This document shows, piece after piece, positions 27,777-35,683 of a stretch of DNA of 64,000 bases (position 1 is the first letter of the stretch; each line of letters begins with the position of its first letter). The notes under the pieces were generated by a model. That model was not told where the DNA came from, did no database searches, and was given only the letters and a program-made list of their open reading frames with translations. The translations under genes were made by a program, and so were the position numbers. This DNA is from Pseudomonas sp. Seg1. GTDB lineage: Bacteria > Pseudomonadota > Gammaproteobacteria > Pseudomonadales > Pseudomonadaceae. The stretch spans positions 2,234,001-2,298,000 of the forward strand of contig NZ_AP021903.1 of the NCBI RefSeq assembly GCF_018326005.1, written 5' to 3'.

Positions 27777-27805
27777 TTGACAGCCCTCCGATACGCCCTT
27801 AAGAT
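27777..27805 (+). promoter_or_regulatory. Stable-RNA promoter of the tRNA-Ala/Glu operon
   Basis: TTGACA (27777-27782), a 17-base spacer and TAAGAT (27800-27805), preceded by an AT-rich UP-like region (ATTTTAAAAATAAG) and followed by a GC-rich discriminator. This is the layout expected for growth-rate and stringently controlled tRNA transcription. Confidence 0.85.
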
Positions 27806-27838
27806 TCGCCCCGTCCTCAGCGATGACATCAACGATGA

Positions 27839-27914
<76 letters not shown>

Positions 27915-27993
27915 ATTTACACTTCGAAGCCTGGCCACACCGGCTTCGAAGCGATCAACACTCAGCGTTGATCAGTTGTATAGAAGGGTTTGC
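27915..27993 (+). other. Structured spacer between tRNA-Ala and tRNA-Glu (copy 1)
   Basis: Contains two hairpins: CTTCGAAGCC (27922-27931) with GGCTTCGAAG (27942-27951) around the loop TGGCCACACC, and GATCAAC (27953-27959) with GTTGATC (27967-27973). The same two hairpins occur in copy 2 with compensatory changes. Confidence 0.7.
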
Positions 27994-28069
27994 GTCCCCT
28001 TCGTCTAGTGGCCTAGGACACCGCCCTTTCACGGCGGTAACAGGGGTTCGAGTCCCCTAGGGGACGCCA
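27994..28069 (+). tRNA. tRNA-Glu (TTC)
   Basis: 76 bases, acceptor stem GTCCCCT/AGGGGAC, anticodon TTC in CCGCCCTTTCACGGCGG, encoded CCA. Confidence 0.98.
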
Positions 28070-28122
28070 GTTTTACAGAAGCGATGTTGCAAGATGTCGC
28101 TCCGCCGCGAGGCGAAAAATCC

Positions 28123-28198
28123 GGGGCTATAGCTCAGCTGGGAGAGCGCCTGCATGGCATGCAGGAGGTCAGCGGTTCGATCCCGCTTAGCTCCACCA
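28123..28198 (+). tRNA. tRNA-Ala (GGC), second copy
   Basis: 76 bases with the same acceptor stem as the first tRNA-Ala. The anticodon stem differs by a compensatory pair (CTGCA/TGCAG instead of TTGCA/TGCAA). Anticodon GGC and encoded CCA. Confidence 0.98.
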
Positions 28199-28279
28199 AT
28201 TTTACAAGTTCAAGGTCTGGCCACACCGGCCTTGAATCGATCAGATCTCAGCACTGATCAGTTGTATAGAAGGGTTTGT
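28199..28279 (+). other. Structured spacer between tRNA-Ala and tRNA-Glu (copy 2)
   Basis: TTCAAGGTC (28209-28217) pairs with GGCCTTGAA (28228-28236) around the identical loop TGGCCACACC, and GATCAG (28239-28244) pairs with CTGATC (28254-28259). Stem bases differ from copy 1 while pairing is kept. Confidence 0.7.
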
Positions 28280-28355
28280 GTCCCCTTCGTCTAGTGGCCT
28301 AGGACACCGCCCTTTCACGGCGGTAACAGGGGTTCGAGTCCCCTAGGGGACGCCA
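28280..28355 (+). tRNA. tRNA-Glu (TTC), second copy
   Basis: 76 bases, identical in all main elements to the first tRNA-Glu, with encoded CCA. Last tRNA of the operon, followed by a terminator. Confidence 0.98.
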
Positions 28356-28381
28356 CGATTACCCGCTCTGCGGGATTTTAT

Positions 28382-28417
28382 AAGGGTCATTCAATTATTG
28401 AATGGCCCTTTTGTTTG
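28382..28417 (+). terminator. Rho-independent terminator of the tRNA operon
   Basis: AAGGGTCATTCAA pairs with TTGAATGGCCCTT (one G-T pair) around a three-base loop, followed by a T-rich tract. Confidence 0.9.
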
Positions 28418-28478
28418 TCTGGCGTTTGGCCAACTCTCCTTTTTCCTTACACTGTGCTTCAGACCAGCGGTCATATCC

Positions 28479-28514
28479 TTGACTTGCAGAATATTATTAT
28501 GCGAATAATATTCT
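28479..28514 (+). promoter_or_regulatory. Promoter and operator of the TetR gene
   Basis: TTGACT (28479-28484) is a -35 candidate. AGAATATTATT (28488-28498) and AATAATATTCT (28504-28514) form a perfect 11-base inverted repeat with a five-base centre, covering the expected -10 area. A third half-like TAATATTC follows. The position predicts autorepression by the TetR protein. Confidence 0.7.
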
Positions 28515-28537
28515 AGTCGTAATATTCGGAGGCAACG

Positions 28538-29077
28538 ATGAACGATAAAAAAGCTCAAACCCGCGAACGCATCCTCAAGGCTGCCAGCGCCGCACTGATT
28601 CAGCGCGGCCCGGCAGACCCTAGCGTGGGCGAAGTGATGGGCGCGGCCGGCCTGACCGTCGGTGGCTTCTACGCGCACTTCGAAAGCAAGGACGCGATGA
28701 TGCTCGAAGCGTTCAAGCAATTGCTGGGGCGCCGCCGCGACCTGATTGCCGACATGGATGCCGAACTGACTGGCGAAGAACGTCGCGCGCTGGTCGCAGC
28801 GTTCTACCTGTCGCGCAAGCACCGCGATTCCAGTGACGCGGCGTGCCCGATTCCGGCGTCCATCGGTGAGCTGGGTCGCTTGCCGGATTCGTTCCGAATC
28901 GCGCTCAACGAACACTTGGAATTGATGATTGCGCAGTTGGCGTCCAGCCCTGAGGACACCGACAAAGCCCTGGCCGACGTGGCCTTGATGGTGGGTGGTC
29001 TGGCCCTCGCAAGAGCGCTTGGCCCTGGAGATTTGTCCGATCGATTGCTGCGCGCTGCCAAGTCGGCGGTGCGTTGA
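28538..29077 (+). CDS. TetR-family transcriptional regulator
   Basis: A 179-residue repressor with an N-terminal TetR helix-turn-helix (TRERILKAASAALIQRGP, then GEVMGAAGLTVGGFYAHFESKDAM) and a C-terminal ligand/dimer domain. Its single Cys lies in AACPIPAS, a motif seen in a TetR subgroup related to TetR_C_33/AcrR-like proteins. The start at 28538 has CGGAGG upstream. The large palindrome over its promoter suggests autoregulation, and the alpha/beta hydrolase 30 bases downstream is probably in the same operon and hence under its control. The inducer is unknown. Confidence 0.88.
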   Translation: MNDKKAQTRERILKAASAALIQRGPADPSVGEVMGAAGLTVGGFYAHFESKDAMMLEAFKQLLGRRRDLIADMDAELTGEERRALVAAFYLSRKHRDSSDAACPIPASIGELGRLPDSFRIALNEHLELMIAQLASSPEDTDKALADVALMVGGLALARALGPGDLSDRLLRAAKSAVR

Positions 29078-29107
29078 CCTGAAGGCAACACGCCTGAGGA
29101 GAGAGCG

Positions 29108-29941
29108 ATGAACACGTTGAAGTGGATTCGTGGCGTAAATGGCACCTTGGGCTGGATTGCACCGAAACAGGTAGCAAGCAAAATGCGTCTGGCGTTCATG
29201 ACGCCGCGTGCTTTGCCGCTGCGGGATTGGGAGTTGCCATTACTGGCCAATTCCGAACGGATCACCTTGCGTTTTGGTTTATCGGCGCTGCGCTGGGGGC
29301 AAGGCCCGACGGTGCTGCTGATGCACGGTTGGGAAGGGCGGCCAACCCAATTCGCTGCATTGATCACCGCGCTGGTTGAAGCTGGATACACCGTTGTCGC
29401 ACTCGATGGCCCGGCCCACGGTCGGTCGCCGGGGCGTGAAGCCAACGTTGTATTGTTCGCCCGCGCCATGCTCGAAGCCGCCGCTGAACTGCCGCCCTTG
29501 CAAGCCGTCATCGGCCACTCCATGGGTGGCGCCAGTGCGATGCTCGCCGTGCAATTGGGCTTGCGCACCGAAACCCTCGTCAGCATCGCCGCTCCTGCCC
29601 GCATTCTCGGTGTGCTGCGAGGTTTTGCTCGTTACGTGGGGATGCCGCCACGAGCGCGTTCCGCTTTCATCCGTCAGGTCGAACAGGATGTCGGCATGCG
29701 CGCCGCGACCCTTGATGTAGCCCACTATCAACTGGACATGCCCGGTCTGATCGTGCACGCCGAGGACGACAATTTCGTCTCAGTCAAAGAATCGCAACTG
29801 ATTCACGAATCCTGGTTCGACAGCCGTTTGCTGCGCCTCGAAAGCGGTGGTCATCAGCGCGTGCTGGCCGACCCTCGGGTGATTGATGGCGTGTTATCAC
29901 TGCTGGCGGGCCGCAGCCTTCAGGCGCGCCAATCGGCGTGA
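29108..29941 (+). CDS. Alpha/beta hydrolase
   Basis: A 277-residue alpha/beta hydrolase. The oxyanion-hole motif is LMHGWEGRPTQF, the nucleophile elbow GHSMGGASA carries the catalytic Ser, Asp lies in HAEDDNFV and His in SGGHQRVL. There is no signal peptide, so it is probably a cytoplasmic esterase or related enzyme; the substrate is not predictable. It follows the TetR gene by 30 bases, with GGAGAGAG upstream of the ATG, and is probably controlled by that regulator. Confidence 0.85.
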   Translation: MNTLKWIRGVNGTLGWIAPKQVASKMRLAFMTPRALPLRDWELPLLANSERITLRFGLSALRWGQGPTVLLMHGWEGRPTQFAALITALVEAGYTVVALDGPAHGRSPGREANVVLFARAMLEAAAELPPLQAVIGHSMGGASAMLAVQLGLRTETLVSIAAPARILGVLRGFARYVGMPPRARSAFIRQVEQDVGMRAATLDVAHYQLDMPGLIVHAEDDNFVSVKESQLIHESWFDSRLLRLESGGHQRVLADPRVIDGVLSLLAGRSLQARQSA

Positions 29942-29987
29942 GCTCCGTTACACTGCCCCGGTTGAATAAATTGACCGGGAGTGGGGC

Positions 29988-30437
29988 ATGGGCTGGGATC
30001 GGGCAACGCCGTTTACCATTGATCTGCAAGTGGGCGCCGAGGACATCGACGGGCTGGGCCACGCGAACAACGCGGTCTATGTGACCTGGCTCGAACGCTG
30101 CGCCTGGCGTCATTCGCAGCGTCTGGGGCTGGATCTGGTCGAGTACCGGCGCCTGGACCGGGCGATGGCGGTGGTGCGCCACGAGATCGATTATCTGGCC
30201 GCTGCCTATGAAGGCGACGAACTGCAGTTGGCGACCTGGATCGTCGATTGGGACCAGCGCCTGAAAATGACCCGGCATTTCCAGCTAAAGCGTCCAAGCG
30301 ATAACACCACACTGCTGCGCGCGCAGACCACGTTTGTCTGCATTGAATTGTCCACTGGCAAACCCAAGCGCATGCCGGCCGAGTTCATCGAAGGCTATGG
30401 CCCGGCGATCCAGCCCTCAGAATCTGTCCAAATCTAA
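29988..30437 (+). CDS. 4HBT-type acyl-CoA thioesterase (hotdog fold)
   Basis: A 149-residue hotdog thioesterase of the 4-hydroxybenzoyl-CoA thioesterase/YbgC group. The catalytic-region motif is DIDGLGHANNAVYVTWLE, in which YbgC-like enzymes usually have an Asp followed by an HxNNxxY pattern, and the second strand set has VVRHEIDYLAAAYEGDEL. It probably hydrolyses an acyl-CoA; substrate unknown. Start ATG at 29988 with GGGAGTGGGGC before it. A REP doublet follows. Confidence 0.85.
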   Translation: MGWDRATPFTIDLQVGAEDIDGLGHANNAVYVTWLERCAWRHSQRLGLDLVEYRRLDRAMAVVRHEIDYLAAAYEGDELQLATWIVDWDQRLKMTRHFQLKRPSDNTTLLRAQTTFVCIELSTGKPKRMPAEFIEGYGPAIQPSESVQI

Positions 30438-30439
30438 AC

Positions 30440-30530
30440 TGTAGGAGCGAGCCTGCTCGCGATCGCGCTATGTCAGCCGATGCACATGTGACTGAAGCAC
30501 CGCGATCGCGAGCAGGCTCGCTCCCACAAG
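30440..30530. repeat. REP doublet
   Basis: Inverted copies of the GGAGCGAGCCTGCTCGCGAT core at about 30443-30464 and 30502-30526. Confidence 0.9.
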
Positions 30531-30597
30531 GTTTCTGCGATTTCTTGCGATATCCAGTAAACTGCCGCACGTTTTTTCCTTAAGTAGTGTTTTCCCC

Positions 30598-31557
30598 ATG
30601 CAAATTGCTCTGGCGCCCATGGAAGGGTTGGTCGACGACATCCTGCGCGACGTGCTGACCCGCGTTGGCGGCATCGACTGGTGCGTCACTGAATTCATTC
30701 GGGTCAACGACCAGTTGCTCACCCCGGCCTACTTCCACAAGTTCGGTCCGGAGCTGCTCAACGGCGCGCGCACCCGTTCCGGCGTGCCGCTGCGCGTGCA
30801 ATTGTTGGGTTCTGACCCGGTGTGTCTGGCGGAAAACGCGGCGCTGGCCTGCGAGCTCGGTTCCGAAGTGATCGACCTCAACTTCGGCTGCCCGGCCAAG
30901 ACCGTGAACAAGTCCCGTGGCGGTGCAGTGCTGCTCAAGGAGCCTGAACTGCTCAACCAGATCGTCGAGCACGTGCGTCGTGCCGTACCGGCGCATATTC
31001 CCGTCACTGCCAAGATGCGCCTGGGCTTCGACAGCCCGGACGGTTCGCTGGTCTGTGCGACGGCACTGGCCGAGGGCGGCGCCGAACACATCGTGGTTCA
31101 CGCCCGAACCAAAATGGATGGCTACAAGCCGCCGGCGCACTGGGAGTGGATCCCGCGGGTGCAGGACGTGGTCAAGGTGCCAGTGTTCGCCAACGGCGAT
31201 ATCTGGAGCGTCGAAGACTGGCGCCGTTGCCGCGAAATCAGCGGCGTGGAAGATATCATGCTCGGTCGCGGTCTGGTCTCGCGCCCGGATCTGGCCAAAC
31301 AAATCGCTGCCGCACGCGCCGGTGAAGAGGTCGTGGAAATGACCTGGACCGAGCTGCTGCCGCTGATCCAGGACTTCTGGCTACAGGCCAAAGCGCAGAT
31401 GACTGCGCGCCAATCGCCGGGTCGTTTGAAGCAATGGCTGGCCATGCTGACGCGCAATTATCCCGAAGCCACCGAGCTGTTCACCGTCCTGCGCCGCGAA
31501 ACGGAACCTGATCAAGTCTCGCGTTTGCTTGGTCTGCCGGTCGCCGAAGCGGCCTGA
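30598..31557 (+). CDS. dusC: tRNA-dihydrouridine(16) synthase
   Basis: FMN-dependent enzyme that reduces U16 of tRNA to dihydrouridine, 319 residues, the DusC length. The N-terminal [13 protein letters not shown] motif, the catalytic Cys in [32 protein letters not shown] (a DusC-type variant of the HxRT motif), and FANGDIWS with GRGLVSRPD at the FMN site are all present. DusC rather than DusA/DusB is favoured by the MEGLVD and PPAHWEW segments and by length. No clear Shine-Dalgarno is seen, but the start matches the family N-terminus. Confidence 0.93.
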   Translation: MQIALAPMEGLVDDILRDVLTRVGGIDWCVTEFIRVNDQLLTPAYFHKFGPELLNGARTRSGVPLRVQLLGSDPVCLAENAALACELGSEVIDLNFGCPAKTVNKSRGGAVLLKEPELLNQIVEHVRRAVPAHIPVTAKMRLGFDSPDGSLVCATALAEGGAEHIVVHARTKMDGYKPPAHWEWIPRVQDVVKVPVFANGDIWSVEDWRRCREISGVEDIMLGRGLVSRPDLAKQIAAARAGEEVVEMTWTELLPLIQDFWLQAKAQMTARQSPGRLKQWLAMLTRNYPEATELFTVLRRETEPDQVSRLLGLPVAEAA

Positions 31558-31577
31558 AAAAAATCTGCAAATAATCT

Positions 31578-31605
31578 CTTGAAATCATTTCAGCGGTCCC
31601 TATCT
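31578..31605 (+). promoter_or_regulatory. Sigma-32 (heat-shock) promoter of ibpA
   Basis: CTTGAAA (31578-31584), a 13-base spacer and CCCTATCT (31598-31605) match the RpoH consensus (CTTGAAA and CCCATnT). Confidence 0.85.
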
Positions 31606-31611
31606 AAGGGT

Positions 31612-31672
31612 TACGCGATGCCGAATTCGGGTCGCGGAGACATAAAACCTTGCTGATTGTTTTCAGGAGATT
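31612..31672 (+). promoter_or_regulatory. ROSE-type RNA thermometer in the ibpA leader
   Basis: Two hairpins can be drawn. The first has GCGA near 31615 paired with TCGC near 31633, enclosing CCGAATTCGG. The second has CTTGCTGA (31649-31656) paired with TCAGGAG (31663-31669), with the G of TTGCT left unpaired opposite the Shine-Dalgarno AGGAG. This bulged-G UUGCU/AGGA arrangement is the hallmark of ROSE elements. Confidence 0.8.
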
Positions 31673-31678
31673 TGAACC

Positions 31679-32125
31679 ATGAGTACTGCATTTTCCCTCG
31701 CGCCATTGTTCCGTTCCTCGGTAGGTTTCGACCGTTTCAACGATCTGTTCGAAACCGCCCTGCGCAATGAGCCAGGCAGCACCTATCCACCCTACAACGT
31801 TGAAAAACACGGCGACGACCAATACCGCATCGTCGTGGCGGCAGCCGGTTTCCAGGAAGAAGACCTGGAGCTGCAAGTCGAGAAGGGTGTGCTGACCATC
31901 AGTGGCGGCAAGCGTGATGCCAACGAAGGCGTAACCTTCCTGCACCAGGGCATTGCCCAGCGTGCGTTCAAGCTGTCCTTCCGTCTGGCCGATCACATCG
32001 AAATCAAGGCCGCCGGCCTGAGCAACGGTCTGCTGAGCATCGACCTGTTGCGGGTGATCCCGGAAGAAGCGAAAGCCAAACGCATCCCGATCAACGGGAC
32101 GCAGCAACCGGTTCTGCAGCATTGA
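31679..32125 (+). CDS. ibpA: Hsp20 small heat-shock protein
   Basis: A 148-residue IbpA-type small heat-shock chaperone that binds unfolded proteins in the cytoplasm for later rescue by DnaK/ClpB. The alpha-crystallin domain spans about residues 35-130: YPPYNVEKHGDDQYRIVVA, then FQEEDLELQVEKGVLTISG and the dimer-loop/strand region HQGIAQRAFKLSFRLADHI. Enterobacteria-like IbpA features include the N-terminal LFRSSVGFDR. Heat control looks double: an RpoH promoter and a ROSE thermometer over the Shine-Dalgarno. A strong terminator follows. Confidence 0.95.
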   Translation: MSTAFSLAPLFRSSVGFDRFNDLFETALRNEPGSTYPPYNVEKHGDDQYRIVVAAAGFQEEDLELQVEKGVLTISGGKRDANEGVTFLHQGIAQRAFKLSFRLADHIEIKAAGLSNGLLSIDLLRVIPEEAKAKRIPINGTQQPVLQH

Positions 32126-32175
32126 TCACAGGCAGATACACAATCGTCTGATCAAGCGCTGAGCCGCTGAATGAA

Positions 32176-32202
32176 GGCCCCGATACGTCGGGGCCTTTTT
32201 TA
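32176..32202 (+). terminator. Rho-independent terminator of ibpA
   Basis: GGCCCCGA/TCGGGGCC perfect 8-base stem with TACG loop and a following T-run. Confidence 0.95.
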
Positions 32203-32229
32203 TGCGCGCAGGAAAACCGCACGCACTGT

Positions 32230-32258
32230 TTGCCGCTGCGGCTACGGCTCTTTACAAT
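32230..32258 (+). promoter_or_regulatory. Promoter of the DUF1266 / J-protein operon
   Basis: TTGCCG (32230-32235), 17 bases, TACAAT (32253-32258), about 55 bases before the DUF1266 start codon. Confidence 0.55.
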
Positions 32259-32312
32259 CCGCGCCAACAAGGCCGGCACTCTCTCATTTCCGCTGGCCCG
32301 GAGCCTTTGTTC

Positions 32313-33008
32313 ATGGACGAAATGGAACAGCGCTGGCTATACGCGCTTTCTGCGCCTTTGGTCGCCCTCAATCCCGATGCCGACTACGCCGCCCCCACTT
32401 ACTGCTTCGACCTCAAACACGTCGATGTCGAAGGCGGCTGGGGCATTACCACGCGCGCGCAATTGCTCGACATGTTGAGCACGGCCGACACCGGGCACGC
32501 GACCTCTTTGAACGAAGCCTACCGACAGTGGGAACGTTGTCTTCCGTCTGAATGGCAAGCCCTGCTAGACACGCTGGATACCCGCCAACGCGCCTTTTAT
32601 GAGTTGGCCAGCCGTACGTTCGGCGAGTGTGGCTCTGGCGGTATTCGCGCCTGGGACATTGGCCGAATGGGCTTTCTGCTGCGCTCGGCGGTGCTGCACG
32701 GCTGGATCGATCTCACCGAAAGTCTCTGGCTGCACGGCCGCATGGCGGCGCGTGCGCGGTACTACTACGACAGTTGGACGAGTTACCTGAATGGCTTTGT
32801 CATCGGTAAAGCCTTCTGGCATTGCCTGGGCAATAAAGATGAGGAACTTGCCCACGAATACGATCGGCAAGGCGACTACATCGGCACCACGGTGGTCATC
32901 AGAAAGCTTGATCGCGATGCCCGCGAATTCTTTGCCCAGTTGCCCTGGGACATGCCCTTGCATCTGCCTGAAAGGCCCGACTCATTAGGGGAGTTCGACT
33001 GGTCATGA
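32313..33008 (+). CDS. DUF1266 protein (YbeU/YbeR-like)
   Basis: A 231-residue protein with the DUF1266 pattern: GGWGITTRAQLLDML in the first half and GIRAWDIGRMGFLLRSAVLHGWI in the second, followed by a tyrosine/aromatic-rich helix around ARYYYDSWTSYLNGFVIGKAFW. The function of the domain is unknown. In E. coli, DUF1266 genes (ybeR, ybeU) sit beside the J-domain genes djlB/djlC and hscC. Here the gene is followed by an overlapping J-domain gene and then a convergent hscC, so the association is conserved. The ATG at 32313 follows CGGAGCC; upstream in-frame codons would extend back over the promoter. Confidence 0.8.
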   Translation: MDEMEQRWLYALSAPLVALNPDADYAAPTYCFDLKHVDVEGGWGITTRAQLLDMLSTADTGHATSLNEAYRQWERCLPSEWQALLDTLDTRQRAFYELASRTFGECGSGGIRAWDIGRMGFLLRSAVLHGWIDLTESLWLHGRMAARARYYYDSWTSYLNGFVIGKAFWHCLGNKDEELAHEYDRQGDYIGTTVVIRKLDRDAREFFAQLPWDMPLHLPERPDSLGEFDWS

Positions 33009-35683
33009 GCTGCTGGATTCGCTTGGGTATCGAGCCCACCAAAGACAATGACGTCATTCGCGGCGCCTATCGCGCGCGCTTGCCGCAACATCATCCTGAA
33101 ACCGATCCGGAAGGATTTCAGGCATTGCGCGAAGCGTACGAGCTAGCAATGCGTTTCGCCCGTGAGCAGCCGGACGAGGCAGGCGAACCAGTCGATGACG
33201 AGGCGAGTCCTGCCGACCAGACACTGGCAGATTTCGAAGCGCTGCTGATCGATCCGACACGTCGCTTCAGTCCTGCAGCCTGGCAGGCATTCAACCTTGA
33301 GTTGGATCGCCTGCCTCTGGACGTGTTGGACGATGTTTGCTGGCCATTGTTGCGTGAGTTGCTCGACGCGGGACCGATTTCCCACGCCTGCGCACGCTTG
33401 TTGGCGCAGCGCCTGGGCTGGGCGAGCCGGATGCTCGATCTGGCTTTCGACAGCGCCCGACATGTCGATGAGTTCTTGAAGCGGATAGCCGCACCGGACC
33501 CGTTCGACACGTCGTTGATGTGCCATTGGCCCGTCGTCGCGCAGTTGGAAGCGCTCTGGTATGTGCGCACGCTGAATCATCTTCACCATAACGCTTCGCT
33601 CGACGATTTCCGCTATTTCGCCAGCCTGCACACCTGTATCCCGCTGCCTGCCGATGATGCGCTGGTGCAACGTCTGGCGATCCAGTTCAGTCAGGCCGGC
33701 ATTGCCAGTAAAGACTTTCTCGACATCATCAGTGAGCAGCATCGGCTGGCGCCGGACGACGTTGACTGGCTTTATCTGCTGGCCTGTCAGCGCAGTGCGC
33801 TGGGCATGGAAGAGTTGGCGCTTCAGGCCTGGGTGCAACTCTGGCGAGAGCATCACCATCCCAAGGCCGCCACTTGGTTGCTGGATCTGTGCGCGCGTCA
33901 TCAACCACAGCGCTTGCCGCTGCTGATCCAGGCGTTTGATCGTCTGGAAAACTTCCGCGACTGGTCCGCTGACCTCAGTGATGTCACCCAGGAATATGGC
34001 AGTCCTTCGCAGCGTCCGGAAACCTTGGGGCGCTGGTTTCGCGCGCGGCAGCTGGACTTGCAGGGCATCGCCGATGCCTTTGTCGAGTGGCGCATCAGCG
34101 GTGACGAACTACCTTTGCTGGCGTGGCTGATTATTGCCAGCGACGACCCGGCACTTCAGGTGCTGTACCAGCACGCCTGGGCTTTGCACCGCGGCGATGT
34201 GCCCTTGCTGCAACGCGTCATGGATGCGCCAGAGGCTCCTGAGATTCTTGATCAGCTGGTGCTGGAAGGCTTCAAGTACCAAGCCGATCAACAGATCTGC
34301 TGGTTGACCCAGGCCCCCATTCCGCGTGCCTTGCATGCGTTTCTGACCAGCGAAGAATCGGTGCAGCTGCCGCCGGAACTGCAAAAGGGCGAGCCGCTGG
34401 AGCTCAGCCTGCTGTGGATGCGCCGTTTGCGAGCCTATGACACGCGGTCGCTGGCCCGGCTGGACGAAGCATTCAGTCTGAGCAAGCGCGACGTCGTGCT
34501 CGATGGCTTGAAGCTGCAAGCGCAGTTGGCCGAGCAAGGCATGCTACTGCCGGCCATCGATAACCCTGACGCCGTCTGGGAATGGCATCGTCAGGCGCTG
34601 TACTTGCTGGCGACCCTCGACGAGCCGACACGTTGGCTGGGTGCGCAATCGGCGCACTGCATTGATTCGATGAGCGTTGCGCGTGAGCATCCATTGGCGC
34701 GTTTGCAGCCGCTGCTGTGTCGATTGAATCGCGAGCAGGGCAGCGCCAGTGGCCTGCTGGGCTGGCTGCAAGCAGCCGACCCGGTGCATGCCTTGCTCGC
34801 GCGTAAATTGTTCAGCGTCCAGGAAGCGCTCGACAGCGCAAGGCTGTTGAGCAATGACCGTTTGTACGAGTGCATGCGCAGCGACATCAGCCGTTTCAAT
34901 GAGGATTTGCTCGGTCGCATGCTGTTGGCTGGGGTGCTGTATCACGATCCGCTGCTCAATGCGCAACAGCGCAAATACCTGCTTGAGAGCATCACCGAAG
35001 TCGTCAATCCACAGGATTGGTTCGACGGATTCCGCCACAGTCTGATCAAAGGTGAACCCACACGCCCGCCGCGTGAGGTGCTGGAGGATGACGGCGTTGA
35101 TTACACCGACGCGTTTTACCTGGCGCTGGATGTGCTCAAGGATATGGCGCGTTACGGTAGCGCCGGGGTGCCGCGCCAGAAAATCCTGATGCGCATGCAG
35201 CAGGCCAAGGACAACACGCACAATGGCCTCGGCTTACGCTTTGCCTTTAGTGCATTACTGTCGTGGTCAGAGCGTTTGCTGTTGGCCAAGGGTGACACTC
35301 GGCCGACGCCTGCAACCGCGTTCTGGCGTCTTGGCACACGACTGGGGCGCGAGGCATTTATCGGTCAGGTGATTGGTATCGTGCTGCTTACGCCATTGCT
35401 GGCCTTGTTCAGTGGCTCGATGTTTTCCGCTTTCGTGGTATTGGCAGTGGCGCTGATGCTGATGCTCAGTGCCATTCTGAGGCGTCTGCACGACATGGGC
35501 CGAGGTGTTGCAAGCTTTCTGATTCTGGCCGGCCTGACCCCGGTCTTGCCATTTCTGCCGCTGGTGCTGTTCGGCTTTCCCGGTGAGAAGTTGCCCAACC
35601 GCTACGGTGTACCACCGGACAGTGATCGAGAAGACACGTTATCCGGTGGTTTGCAGGCCGCGTTGCGTCGACTCAACGGCTAG
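33005..35683 (+). CDS. Large J-domain protein with DUF805-like membrane C-terminus
   Basis: An 892-residue protein whose first ~60 residues form a J domain ([20 protein letters not shown], then [20 protein letters not shown]), as in E. coli DjlB/DjlC. The canonical HPD tripeptide reads HPE (residues 30-32). Residues ~60-760 look like an all-helical repeat solenoid without a named domain. The last ~120 residues carry two or three hydrophobic helices with RRLHDMGRG and LPNRYG, the signature of DUF805 membrane domains. Its start overlaps the DUF1266 stop (ATGA), so the two are translationally coupled. By context it should be a membrane-anchored cochaperone for the HscC Hsp70 encoded convergently. 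How much ATPase stimulation an HPE motif supports is uncertain. Confidence 0.8.
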   Translation: MSCWIRLGIEPTKDNDVIRGAYRARLPQHHPETDPEGFQALREAYELAMRFAREQPDEAGEPVDDEASPADQTLADFEALLIDPTRRFSPAAWQAFNLELDRLPLDVLDDVCWPLLRELLDAGPISHACARLLAQRLGWASRMLDLAFDSARHVDEFLKRIAAPDPFDTSLMCHWPVVAQLEALWYVRTLNHLHHNASLDDFRYFASLHTCIPLPADDALVQRLAIQFSQAGIASKDFLDIISEQHRLAPDDVDWLYLLACQRSALGMEELALQAWVQLWREHHHPKAATWLLDLCARHQPQRLPLLIQAFDRLENFRDWSADLSDVTQEYGSPSQRPETLGRWFRARQLDLQGIADAFVEWRISGDELPLLAWLIIASDDPALQVLYQHAWALHRGDVPLLQRVMDAPEAPEILDQLVLEGFKYQADQQICWLTQAPIPRALHAFLTSEESVQLPPELQKGEPLELSLLWMRRLRAYDTRSLARLDEAFSLSKRDVVLDGLKLQAQLAEQGMLLPAIDNPDAVWEWHRQALYLLATLDEPTRWLGAQSAHCIDSMSVAREHPLARLQPLLCRLNREQGSASGLLGWLQAADPVHALLARKLFSVQEALDSARLLSNDRLYECMRSDISRFNEDLLGRMLLAGVLYHDPLLNAQQRKYLLESITEVVNPQDWFDGFRHSLIKGEPTRPPREVLEDDGVDYTDAFYLALDVLKDMARYGSAGVPRQKILMRMQQAKDNTHNGLGLRFAFSALLSWSERLLLAKGDTRPTPATAFWRLGTRLGREAFIGQVIGIVLLTPLLALFSGSMFSAFVVLAVALMLMLSAILRRLHDMGRGVASFLILAGLTPVLPFLPLVLFGFPGEKLPNRYGVPPDSDREDTLSGGLQAALRRLNG

